Shown: positions 1 to 9,600 of the stretch, one piece after another
Numbering within the stretch: the first letter of the stretch is position 1
Layout of the letters: the number at the start of each line of letters is the position of its first letter
NCBI GenBank assembly: GCA_030549495.1
Contig: JAUIRK010000969.1
Coordinates: 558,001 to 622,000 of the forward strand
Direction of reading: 5' to 3'
Length of the DNA: 64,000 nucleotides
Source of the DNA: Nectonema munidae
Taxonomy: Eukaryota; Nematomorpha; Nectonematoida; Nectonematidae
The notes under the pieces: generated by a model
The model's database searches: none
What the model was told of the DNA's origin: nothing
What the model saw: the letters and a program-made list of their open reading frames with translations, nothing else
Program-made: the position numbers and the translations under genes

Positions 1-1304
1 ACCATCCATTTTCTTAACAAGATACACCGTCTCTGCCTACTTTGCATCACCAAAGCATATCGTACTACTTCCAAACAATGCCTAGAAATTCTAACTAACA
101 CCCTACCATTACAACTTCAACTTAAAAAAACTATTATTAAGCGCTTCATCTTGACATACAACAACTTAATTCCCCCATTTCATCCGATCACACCCCACCA
201 CAATACTCCATCCTACTCTTTCTACTCACATCTATTTGCAAAATACGCACCAAATATTGCTAACTACCTAGTTCATCCCTCGATACACCCATCTCTTTTA
301 ACTCATCCATCTGCACAAAATCCGTTCAAAACATCTATATGCAAAAACAATTTTTTTTGCAAAACAATCACTTTCATACCTTCGCTCTATCTCTTCATCA
401 ACCTCCCTACGTATCTTCACAGAAGCCTCAAAGAAATCCCTAAGTACCTCCTTTGCTTACGCCTTCTTCAAAGGCTCTTCCACTAGCCCCTTTTACACCC
501 ATCGGTCCCAATTAAATCCTCTACTCTCAATCTCCGAATGCGAGATCTTTAGCCTTTTACACGCCTGCACTACGATCACTAACAACATTAACCACCTTCT
601 TCCCCACTTTACTACCATCCATTTCTATACCGATGCACAAAACATAATACACCATCTCTCTCTATCACACAACATCCCCTTTTCCCTCCTTTCAACTCGC
701 CTTCTCCCTTATCAATCTTACAAAACATTTCCACATACACATATGTTGGTGCCCTGCTCACCTAAACATACCAGAAAACTCCCTCGTAGTCTACTTAATA
801 TCAAACTTACACCTGACCTCCCACATCCCTCTCAACTCCCTACCTCTCAAAACCTTTCTAACGCAAATTCACTTATCCTCTCTAGAAGAATGGCAGGTGT
901 CCATATCTTCATCTCAAAATGCACTAATCTCTTCTTTACCACACATCAGCACAATTCACACAACTTTTAAAAACAAAAAATTTACACCACCTCGTTCAAC
1001 CATTCGTTGGCTATCAGGCCACTGCCCATGCAAAGCATATCTCTTCCGAATTAAAGTAAGCGAAAATCCATACTGTCGTTTCGGCTGCGACACAATAGAA
1101 ACGCCATACCATCTCATCTTCACATGTCAAATCTTCTCTTATCATCGCCAAGATCTTTTATTTCACTGCCTTTCTTTACTTAATAGATCTCCAACAACAC
1201 TCTCAGATCTTCTATTACACCCAACACTACTAAAATCCCTAGCAACCCTCATTGACACCATTGAAACAACTCTCACCACCGTTGATAACCCTATAACAAA
1301 CTAA
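1..1304 (+). pseudogene. LINE ORF2 C-terminus (thumb, RNase H, CCHC), frameshifted
   Basis: Frame 1 from base 1 reads IHFLNKIHRLCLLCITKAYR, matching the equivalent region of the LINE at 9416-14640 (FLFKIHRRSLLTISKAFR). This frame stays open to 486. Beyond about 440 the homology moves to another frame, where the RNase H motifs ECEIF and FYTDAQN are seen (about 540-640). The last open stretch (897-1304) carries the C-terminal motif STIRWLSGHCPCKAYL followed by CRFGCDTIETPYHLIFTC, a CCHC-like finger typical of I/R1/Jockey-group ORF2, and ends at a stop at 1302-1304. At least two frameshifts make it non-functional. The catalytic RT core lies left of the window. Confidence 0.82.
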
Positions 1305-1450
1305 TCTGCCTTTCCTTTCTATTTTTAGAATAACATCTGTAACTCCTCCCTATCTCTACCAACATCTGCATCCTCCTTAAGCAACTCTTAAGCTTACGCG
1401 AGCATATCAGCACACGCTGGAAAGTGCTTTGAAATCTACCTACCTACCCC
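1..1450 (+). mobile_element. LINE 3' portion (I/R1-like, RNase H-bearing), cut by the window start
   Basis: The window opens inside the reverse transcriptase/thumb part of a non-LTR retrotransposon and runs through RNase H, a C-terminal zinc motif and a 3' UTR. The end is marked by short ACCT-type repeats at about 1437-1450, followed by unrelated sequence. The tail around 1390-1440 (GCGAGCATAT ... GAAAGTGCTTTGA) is also found at the 3' end of the three SINEs in this window and of the minus-strand LINE at 9416-14640, so this is probably the same LINE clade. The coding strand is C-rich and G-poor, like the 9416-14640 copy. The clade is inferred from domain order (RT, RNase H, CCHC). Confidence 0.85.
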
Positions 1451-1787
1451 TTTTTTTTGTTGTGGCACTTTTTAACCGGACCCTATGGTTTTTAGCTTTA
1501 AAAAATTGAGATTCTGAAAAAACTTAGAATTAAAATTCGTAGAAAAAGTTCCTAAAATATCACCCTAGGGATCTGAACAATTGCTTTACTAGGCCTCCTC
1601 ACTTTAAAAACAATAACTAACTTGAAAAAAACAAAAACTTAATAATAAAACCAATACGATACAAAAATTAGAAAAAACAAAAACTTAATAAGACTAATAC
1701 GGTACAAAAATTAGAAATAAAGACTTAAAAAAATTTGAAGACTAGGAACAAATAAATTTAAAAAAACAATTGAGTAGATTTCCATTT
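1451..1787. other. AT-rich spacer, no gene seen
   Basis: The stretch contains A- and T-rich filler with a loose direct repeat around 1620-1720 (AAAACAAAAACTTAATA and ATACGGTACAAAAATTAGAAA-type strings occur twice). I see no coding signal. Confidence 0.5.
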
Positions 1788-1970
1788 GAGCCTCAATGGT
1801 TGTTAGGGTGTACCTCTCAGCTTAACAGTTGAAGGTCAGGGGTTCGATCCCCAAGTCTTCCAACTCTAAAAACAAATTCACAAAAACTGTGATTAACCAT
1901 CTTAAGCATAATGCGAGCATATAGCCTTACGGCTGAAAGTGCTTTGATATCTAATCAAACCAACCAACCA
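1788..1970 (+). mobile_element. tRNA-derived SINE, copy 1
   Basis: About 183 bp. The 5' part is tRNA-like: GAGCCT at the start can pair with AGGCTC seen in the sister copies, box A is in TGGTTGTTAGGGTG, and box B is GGTTCGATCCC at about 1840. The 3' part (from about 1900) is CTTAAGCATAATGCGAGCAT..., then GAAAGTGCTTTGATATC and CCAACCAACCA. It is flanked by a 12-bp target duplication with one mismatch (AGATTTCCATTT at 1776-1787, AGATTTCGATTT at 1971-1982). The tail is shared with the RNase H LINEs of this window, so mobilisation by that LINE is the likely mechanism. It has no protein-coding capacity and is probably transcribed by Pol III. Confidence 0.9.
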
Positions 1971-1982
1971 AGATTTCGATTT

Positions 1983-2449
1983 AAATTTTATCTTACTTTA
2001 GTTAGACGAAATGCGCGTTAAATAGTCCAAAAATGGTGGTTTCTATAAAAAAGTGTAGTCTCGCGTTTAATAGTTAGACCGAATTTAAATAATTACGGGT
2101 GAGACTTTTTACCCAAATACACCCAAAGAAAACAAATTTAAATATTCAAAGAATAAGTTAAATATGCATAGAAGAATTATTCTTAGGATAAAACTAATAT
2201 AAATAAAATTAATCTATTTTTTTTTAAATTAAAATTGTTTATATTATAAACCTATAAGGAACTCAGTAAACCATGAACCTATCCGCCCCTAAGAATTCGT
2301 GCACCCATGATGGAGCATTTGTGAATAAAAAAATTAAAATAAAAATTAAGATAAATTCTGGGTAGATAAAATATAGGTGAAAGAATAAATTTACTTTATT
2401 AAAATGAGGAAACATATTAAAAATGTGGTAAATTATTTTTTCTAGAATA
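1983..2449. other. AT-rich spacer, no gene seen
   Basis: No open frame with recognisable content and no terminal repeats were noticed here. Confidence 0.5.
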
Positions 2450-2459
2450 TATCAAGTGT

Positions 2460-2631
2460 TGGTTTTGAGATATCAAAGCACTTTCAGCAGTTAAGCTATA
2501 TGCTCGCATTATGCTTAAGATGGTTAATCACAGTTTTTGTGAATTTGTTTTTAGAGTTGGGAGCCTTGGGGATCGAACCCCTGACCTTGAACTGTTAAGC
2601 TGAGAGGTACACCCTAACAACCATGAGGTGT
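2460..2631 (-). mobile_element. tRNA-derived SINE, copy 2
   Basis: This is the reverse-complement copy of the SINE at 1788-1970, including box B (GGGGATCGAACCCC on the + strand), the central AACTCTAAAAACAAATTC segment and the shared 3' tail. It is flanked by a perfect 10-bp target duplication TATCAAGTGT (2450-2459 and 2632-2641). The apical stem of the tail hairpin differs from copy 1 but can still pair (AGC/GCT). The 5' end is slightly eroded. Confidence 0.9.
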
Positions 2632-2641
2632 TATCAAGTGT

Positions 2642-3124
2642 GTAAAATGTTGAATTTAATTTGTTTAATTAAAAAAGTTCAAGTGATATTCAAATGAAAA
2701 TCTTTGATATTCATTTCATAAAATTAACAGTAAGAATTTAAACGTACCTTCATTTCACAAAATATTAAAGATAAATAAATTTTTATAAATAGAAAAAAGA
2801 AAAATCAATATATAATAAAATTATTATCAGAATCATAGTATATCTAAAATAAAAGAAACCATGTGAAATAAAGATAAGCAATCAAAGAAATTTTTACAGA
2901 TTAAGCATTACGCCTGATAACTATGAATAAATATAATTCAAAATACACATCCCTAAAGATATGAAAAAAGAGAAAACATAGATAGATCCTACAATCAAAT
3001 ATATTTTTCATCGTATATTTAAGTTGTAAATTATTAATAGAATCAATATCTGATATATATAAGATATGCATCACTATTATATACATACAAATAAATATAT
3101 GCAAATATAGACAAAATCAATGTT
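2642..3124. other. AT-rich spacer, no gene seen
   Basis: The stretch is very A/T-rich. A 67-codon minus frame (2901-3104) has no motif and reads as low-complexity, so I do not treat it as a gene. Confidence 0.5.
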
Positions 3125-3749
3125 TTTAGTAGGAAAAAGAATCGTGTGGATCCCTCATTAGGTTTTGAAAATGTAACGAAATTCAACTATTTAGGCTTAA
3201 TTATCAACTGTGATTTAAATTGGAATGATCATGTTATATATATTGCTAATAAATTGAATGTTATTAATGGAATACTCTACAAGCATAAGTGTAAATTGGA
3301 TAATGAGATAAAATTAAAGATTATAAGGCGTTGTTTCTTCCTCATCTTTATTTTAGTGTTGAAAACTGGGGTTGTTGCAATGTTTCACTTTTAGAGAAGA
3401 TTCAAAAAAGGCTATGAGACTTGTTTTTGACTTGCCTTTGTTAAGCCATACCAGCAATATTTTTCATCATCATTCATTACTTAAACTGAAGGATATTTAT
3501 GAGCTAAAAGTGTCAATTTTTTTATATAATTACATTGATGGTGATTTACCCTCCGCTTTTGATGGTTGGTTGAAGTTTAACTATGAGTATGAAAATTTCA
3601 ACCTAAGATATGAACGCAACTTGGTTTTACCTTTTTATAAACTTAAGTCATCCCAAACTGGTCTCAAATATAGGGTATGCAAATTTTGGAATGCCTTTTT
3701 AGTTTTCAATGATTGCAATACTTATTTATTTTTGTTTAAAAAAAATTAA
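3125..3749 (+). pseudogene. CR1/L2-type LINE reverse transcriptase C-terminal remnant
   Basis: Two overlapping frames carry the end of a LINE ORF2. The first (3146-3394) reads FNYLGLIINCDLNWNDHV, the 'KYLGV..D..L.W..H' block that follows the RT catalytic core. The second (3372-3749) reads HTSNIFHHHSLLKLKDIYEL and SIFLYNYIDGDLPSAF, the block found at the C-terminus of CR1/L2/Rex1-group ORF2. One frameshift near 3380 separates them. There is no RNase H, unlike the LINE at 1-1450. The fragment is 5'-truncated and old. A 3' UTR may continue to about 3950. Confidence 0.7.
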
Positions 3750-4291
3750 AAAGTTATTTGATTTCTCTTAATGAAGACACATGTCAACATATTGATTGTT
3801 ATGTATGCAAGAAATCATCAAAATTGAACCTTGAATATTGAACACGGCTTAATTTTACATTTTCATCTTCGTCCAATTGATTTACCTGAAGATGGAGATT
3901 TTTACTGAAGAACTTTTTTGGTGTTGCGTTATAATTTTTAATTTCTGTTCTCTGAGGTGCATCATCACAGCGGCTATTGCCTTTTGATCATCTCCAAACA
4001 AATATATGAATATTTTTATTTTCGTCTGTTTATTTATTGTTTTTCTACTAAATATTACTGTTCTTTCAATTTAATGTATGCAGAATATAGAAGAAATAAC
4101 TATCAACAGGTATTATGCATAATGCATTGATGCTGTTAGGGATTATAAAAGCAAAATATAGTTTTTTTATTACAAAATATTGAAACTTAAATTATATATA
4201 TATGTTCGGGTATAACCACTGTATCTCCGGCACAACAACTGAAAAACATATATAGAAACAAGAGTGATGAAAATGATGAAATCATGATATA
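3750..4291. other. spacer, possible LINE 3' UTR then AT-rich filler
   Basis: The first part may be the 3' UTR of the LINE remnant just upstream. I see no open frame of interest. A short TATATA tract occurs at about 4194-4202. Confidence 0.4.
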
Positions 4292-6651
4292 TTAAAATAT
4301 AACGGACTCTGGAAAAGAAGTGGAAAAGTTGAAATGGTGGATAAGTATGGACGCGAGCTTACATGAATTATCACGATTAGCAAGAAAATATATGTGTGGA
4401 AAGAGTCCTTTATATTCTACAGTAGCAAAATATAATAAGTTTTCGTGATCAATAAACTTGGAAAAATAGGAAATTCTTCGCATATAACGTTGATCATTTT
4501 TTAATTTGGAATAATACCTAACAACAATAATTTTCGCTTCACTTTTTCTGTCATTCCTAATGTCAATAAAAGTACATAAACGATCATCATAGAAATAAAA
4601 TAATTTCTTAGAACCATTACGCACCCAGGCCCCGCAATCATCACAAAATACTCGCAATGAAGGATCAATACGAATTTTGAAGCAAACATTTTCTTTAAGT
4701 CCTTTAGGTATCTGTTCATGAACCAATGTATCAGGATTTAATATGAAGGTAAACCATTCATTCTTCGAAATAAAATCACTTACTTTCAGGCACAAATTAT
4801 CGGGTTTTGATGATTCAACAGCAAAATAATTATGTTCAGAAAGAATAGAGGCAATTTTTTGTGAAACATTTGATAAAATTTTATCTATCGTAATATGACT
4901 TTTAGACAAATCATACTTTTTTTCTAAAGAAAAACTATTTATATCCTGATTGATCAAAAGAACAAAATGGTTAGGAATATTATGGGTGAAAGGAGAAAAT
5001 TGAGAACAAGAAAAAAGTATATTAATTTCGCCAGATTTGAAATCTTTGAACGGAATAAGAGTAGTATTCAAAATATCTACGATCTTATTTTTTTTAATTG
5101 TATGGCGGATAACAAAGTTTAATTTTCATATTTAAAACATTTGATAGAGACCAAATTGTATAAATGTTGGACCATCTGAATTGAGAGCAAACTGATTTTA
5201 TTGAATCTTGAAAAATACAAACTTTAATGAAATTTTTATCGACATATAAATTTGAATTTAAAACTAGTTCTATAGCGGTAAGGAGACGAAATACATCACT
5301 TCTACTTTCATTATCATAAAAAAAAGTTGAAATAGAATTGAAGAGACAACTACCATTAGGAGTAGACATTAAGGGAATAAGATTTTCATTAAGGTTAAAA
5401 TGTGTTAATATAGATTGAGCTATTGGATCGATGCTAGTTTTGTACGAGGGACTAAATTTGGAAAACATGAAATTTTCATTTCTTAAAAAAAATTTTTCGG
5501 GTCTCATGAAATCTTTCATATTATTTAAAATATTATGAAAGGTGTCATTACACTTTTCTAGATATATATAATAGTTTTCAATACGTTCAATAGCGCCATG
5601 AAAATCATATTCTTTATCGCTAAAACAGCATGCAAAGCATAAAAAGTTAAGTTTTTAAACAAAAAAAAGGCCCTGTCATCTTCAGTTAAATCGATATATT
5701 CGCCATGATAGGCTCTCTCACACGATCCACAATGGAGGCCCTTCTCAACAACCAATCCACACATAGCGCACAAATAAAATTTAAGCTACATGTGAATTTT
5801 CCAATAAATAATAAAATAATTTTCCTAAGGGAGGCATTATAGCACAAAAATATAGTTTTCATGGAAATTGCTTGGTTCCATCATTGAGATTTGTTTTCTT
5901 TCTTCTGTCGTCCGTCTTCTCGGGAGGGTTGGGTGGGAACCGGGGGGTAATTGAACCCTTGACGGTCTATCAGCTGGGTTGAGAAGAGACCGAATATACA
6001 CAATGTCCGTTTCTTTGATTTTTCTTTTTAAGGCATCCTTGGTCATCAAGAAAATTTTTTTGAATGGTGCGCTCCTTTGATCCCATATTTCTCATCGCCC
6101 ATATGGCGGTTGTGGAGTCTGAGACGATGGCTTCATCTTCCTTGCGTTCGGCGATTATTCAATATTTTGGAGGCTTTAGTGTTAGCTAGATCCTAAGGAG
6201 CTTTCCATAGCGAATTAGATGAGTCAAATGTGACTTTTGGGCTAGGAATAGGATACTCTTTCTTTCTCCATAAGGCGTTTCTTTCTGTGAAACTTATGGG
6301 CGATACCCAGTCCAACACCTCCTGGGTATCGTCATCGGAGTCATGCTCCGGAGACTCATCATTGGAGTCGAGGCTGTTACCTTTTTCTTTGCTTTTGACC
6401 TCCCCACTTTCCTTCGTAGGAGATTCGGTGGGGGAATCATAACTAAGCACTTCAGTGAAAATGCTACGCCACGTTTCAGGATTGAACAGTTTTCTATCTT
6501 TCCAGTATTCCAAGGTGGTTACCATCTTAACACCAATGTCACTTTTGAGACTACTCTTCCTTATAATCTTTATCATGTCTTCTGGGGATAACGCTTTTAT
6601 ACTTTCATTTTCTACATTCTCTAGGGCGCTAGAGAAGTCAGAGCCAAACAC
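4292..6651 (-). mobile_element. degraded retroelement-like fossil with RNase H-like, PHD-like and OTU-like parts
   Basis: Read on the minus strand, the region holds, in order: an acidic segment of unknown function (about 6193-6651), an RNase H-like segment (about 5930-6160) with the retroelement hallmark NPADRPSR, a PHD-like zinc motif (about 5558-5773; CAMC, GLHCGSC, AYH), and an OTU-like cysteine protease region (about 4292-5519; GSCLFNSIS as the likely Cys box and NHFVLL as the likely His box). The NPAD motif suggests an LTR-type or related retroelement, but no reverse transcriptase or integrase is visible and no terminal repeats were found. It is broken in several places and looks old. 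The class is uncertain; the OTU/PHD part could also be a neighbouring, unrelated fossil. Confidence 0.45.
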
Positions 6652-7034
6652 GTCCTTGAGTATATATATTTTTAAATTATCTCATCTCCATTGGATTAAA
6701 GTTGTATTACGAATTTTAGAAAATAGGGTGTCATAAAAACTTATCTCAAAATAATTCAACTAGGTTACGAAACAAGTAAAATATTTTCAAAAAATTTTTT
6801 AAATTGTTTTAATTAATGAGAACAATAAGGTTTTTTTAAAAATTATTTCTTCAAGGAAAATTAAAAACAAAAATTTCATAACTAGTTGTAATCTTATATA
6901 AATTAAAAATAAACCAAAGTAAATACACGTAATTAAAAAGATTTTTTTAATAGTATTTAAAAATGTTTCTAAAAAAATTAATATTACAAATGTAGCGCGG
7001 TAATTTTTAATTTTCAAATATTGGAAACATTAGA
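6652..7034. other. AT-rich spacer, no gene seen
   Basis: No feature is supported; a 72-codon minus frame (6799-7017) is low-complexity. Confidence 0.5.
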
Positions 7035-7048
7035 GACTGAAGTGGTTT

Positions 7049-7223
7049 GGTTGGTTGGTTGGAGATATCAAAGCACTTTCAGCCGTAAGGCTATATGCTC
7101 GCATTATGCTTAAGATGGTTAAGTTTTTGTGAATTTGTTTTTAGAGTTGGGAGCCTTGGGGATCGAACCCCTGACCTTCAACTGTTAAGCTGAGAGGTAC
7201 ACTCTAACAACCATTGAGGCTCT
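7049..7223 (-). mobile_element. tRNA-derived SINE, copy 3
   Basis: This is the best-preserved insertion of the family: a perfect 14-bp target duplication GACTGAAGTGGTTT lies at 7035-7048 and 7224-7237. On the minus strand it begins GAGCCTCAATGG and has both arms of the tRNA-like acceptor (GAGCCT ... AGGCTC), box B GGTTCGATCCC, the shared LINE-type 3' tail and terminal CCAA repeats. A small deletion relative to copy 1 removes a few bases before TTAACCATC. Confidence 0.93.
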
Positions 7224-7237
7224 GACTGAAGTGGTTT

Positions 7238-7639
7238 AAGATTACGAAAATAAATTAATTATCAAAAAGTTCATAAAAATACAAGTAATTTTTTTAAATA
7301 CCTAAATTAATGATTAAAATGAAAGAAATTGCTTAAAAAAAGTGAAATATGTTTTTTTATAATCATTACATTTGAAAAATAGTGTATTTTAACATTGTTC
7401 GCGTATGTTCGCGTATGTTCGTGTATTTTATCACTACCCACTTTAAACACCCTATTTAAAAAGAAAACTCTAACACCTAACATTCAGCTTGATATTCAAG
7501 GATTTGTTGATATTTATTGTCTTGAATCTGATGACTCGTGCTTGAAATATCATTCAAATATATTGACTCTTTTCTACCATAACAATCTTCTTCTTTCTTT
7601 TTTAGTGACGTTTCAATTGATGATATATATATATATCGC
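7238..7639. other. AT-rich spacer / possible 5' part of LINE remnant
   Basis: A short tandem GTTCGCGTAT-type repeat lies at about 7397-7420. No confident coding content is seen before the RT signal begins near 7640. Confidence 0.4.
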
Positions 7640-9010
7640 TGTAAATATGTTAAAATATAACAAATCTTGTGGACATGATGAAATAACTCTAAAATTACTC
7701 ACTCTTAGTTTACCAGTTATAGGCACATTGATGGCTAATATGCTCAGTTCTTCAGTAAAACAAGGGTTTTTTTCCTGATAAATTAAAAACTAATAAGATT
7801 TTACCGGTTCTAAAACATAATAAGCAACCTATTTCATATATTCGTATAGACCAATTTCTCTTTTATCCAGTTTTACCAAGGTTTTTGAAAAAATTATCTC
7901 TACCAATTTGATTAATTATCTAGAAAATATTAATTTTTTTTACAAATATCAGTTTGGCTTTCGCCCGAATAAATCTGCAAATGATGCTCTATTTGAGCTT
8001 TCATTATCAGTAGCTTCAGCATATGAACAAAATGAACACTTAATTTGTTTTTTCTTGGACTTCTCCAAAGCCTTTGATTGCGTGAACCATAAAATTTTAC
8101 TTTATAAACTTAATAAATTAGTAATTAGAAGAAAATTTTATTGATTAATTGAAAACTACTTAACCGCATAAGCAATTTCATTTCATATAATAATCTAACT
8201 TTTTATACTTATTATACTAAAGCAGGAGTGCCTCAATGATCTATATTGGGTTCCCTTTTGTTCTTAATTTTTATTAATGATATTTATAAAAGTCTGAAAA
8301 GCCAAGCCAAAATGATCATGTAAGCGGATGATATCACCCTCATGTTCAATACAAATTTGAATGATTTAAGCAACATACAAGATTCATTATTAAATATTTC
8401 GGAATGGTGCTATCACAACAAAATAAAATTTAATTATGATAAGAGTAATATTATTATAATTTCTAAGAGACTTAAAAAGCATACTCCTATATTTCACTTT
8501 AACACTGTTGTCTTGAAAAGAGCACACACTTTTAAATATGTAGGAGTAACTCTTTTGGAAAGTTTTTTTTCAATATGTCTAAAAATCTTAAGATTTTTAG
8601 GTGGCCTAAAAAAAATTAAGCGTTTAATTACCCTTTAATACAAAAAAATTCTATATCATACTCATGGCTAACTTCTTATGGGGTTCTAGCCATCAAACAC
8701 AATTGACAAAATAAGAAAGTTCCATTATTTCATAAACAGTAAACAAAATGTTCAAAGCAAATTTTTGAATTTAGAACAAATAAATATCATATCAAATCTA
8801 ACATTTTACTACAAGAATTATATTAAATCAGGACAATATAAGGATTTTTTGTTCCAAACTACTCATTACATGTCTATTTAACCCATAAACATAATAAATT
8901 AATTCCAAGATTGAATAAGAAATCTAATTTTACGAAATTATTGACAAGCCTAATATTTCCAATATATTAAACTTTAAAAAATCAATTTAAAATATCTTTA
9001 TAAATAAAGC
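7640..9010 (+). pseudogene. CR1/L2-type LINE reverse transcriptase remnant
   Basis: The RT core of a LINE ORF2 is spread over several frames. In order: LKYNKSCGHDEITLKLL (the 'NK..G.D.I' block, about 7650-7700), YQFGFRPNKSANDALFEL (about 7950), FFLDFSKAFDCVNHKILL (RT motif A, catalytic Asp, about 8050), a GVPQ-SILG-LLF-like motif B (about 8228), ADDITLMF (motif C, about 8325) and FNYDKSNIIIISKRL with TFKYVGVTLL (about 8430-8560). Motif A 'LDFSKAFD' and the absence of RNase H fit CR1/L2 rather than the I/R1 group. Several in-frame stops and frameshifts are present. The 3' end fades into AT-rich sequence by about 9010. Confidence 0.78.
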
Positions 9011-9415
9011 CTAAGCTTTTCTATTCTTTTTTATAATCTCAGATAATGTGCAGACTTTTGAATATATGTTTCTTTTATTTAATTTGTGAAAAAATTGGTA
9101 AAAAATACAATTAATACAGGGTCAACGGGTGACTTCTTTCCAACAGAGATATTTTGTGAGGTTATATACGCGTAGAAAGATGTCTTTTTAAGCGACTCTC
9201 TAAAACTATTTTTCATAACCTCAATCGATTCTAATATTATTCAATCCATTCCTTAACTAATTTAGATAATTTATTCTAGAATATTTTAAAATATAAATTA
9301 GAGCATTTCAGATGCTTTATTTTGAAATTTCAGGACATAGTAAAGGTTTAACCTCACCGATTTGAACAATACATATAATTTTTTATCGATTTCTACTTAT
9401 TACAAAAGTAATAAT
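9011..9415. other. AT-rich spacer, no gene seen
   Basis: No coding signal or repeat was noticed. It ends where the 3' tail of the next LINE begins. Confidence 0.45.
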
Positions 9416-9600
9416 TGGATTGGTAAGGATGTCAAAGCACTTTCCAAAATCAATTGATATGCTTGCAAACTGCTTGTTAAAGATTAGTTGAAGATCGTTC
9501 GAGAGCGTTGTTGAAAGCTTGAAGACGGTTTAAGCTTGGCAAGGCTGATGGAAATAAAGTGAGAGATTTCTAAAATGTAAGTAAAAGAAACTAAGTGTGC

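Noticed and set aside
1800-1865. Possible functional tRNA gene (good box B)
   Set aside because: The same sequence occurs three times with target duplications and a LINE-type tail, so it is a SINE; the anticodon arm is not canonical.
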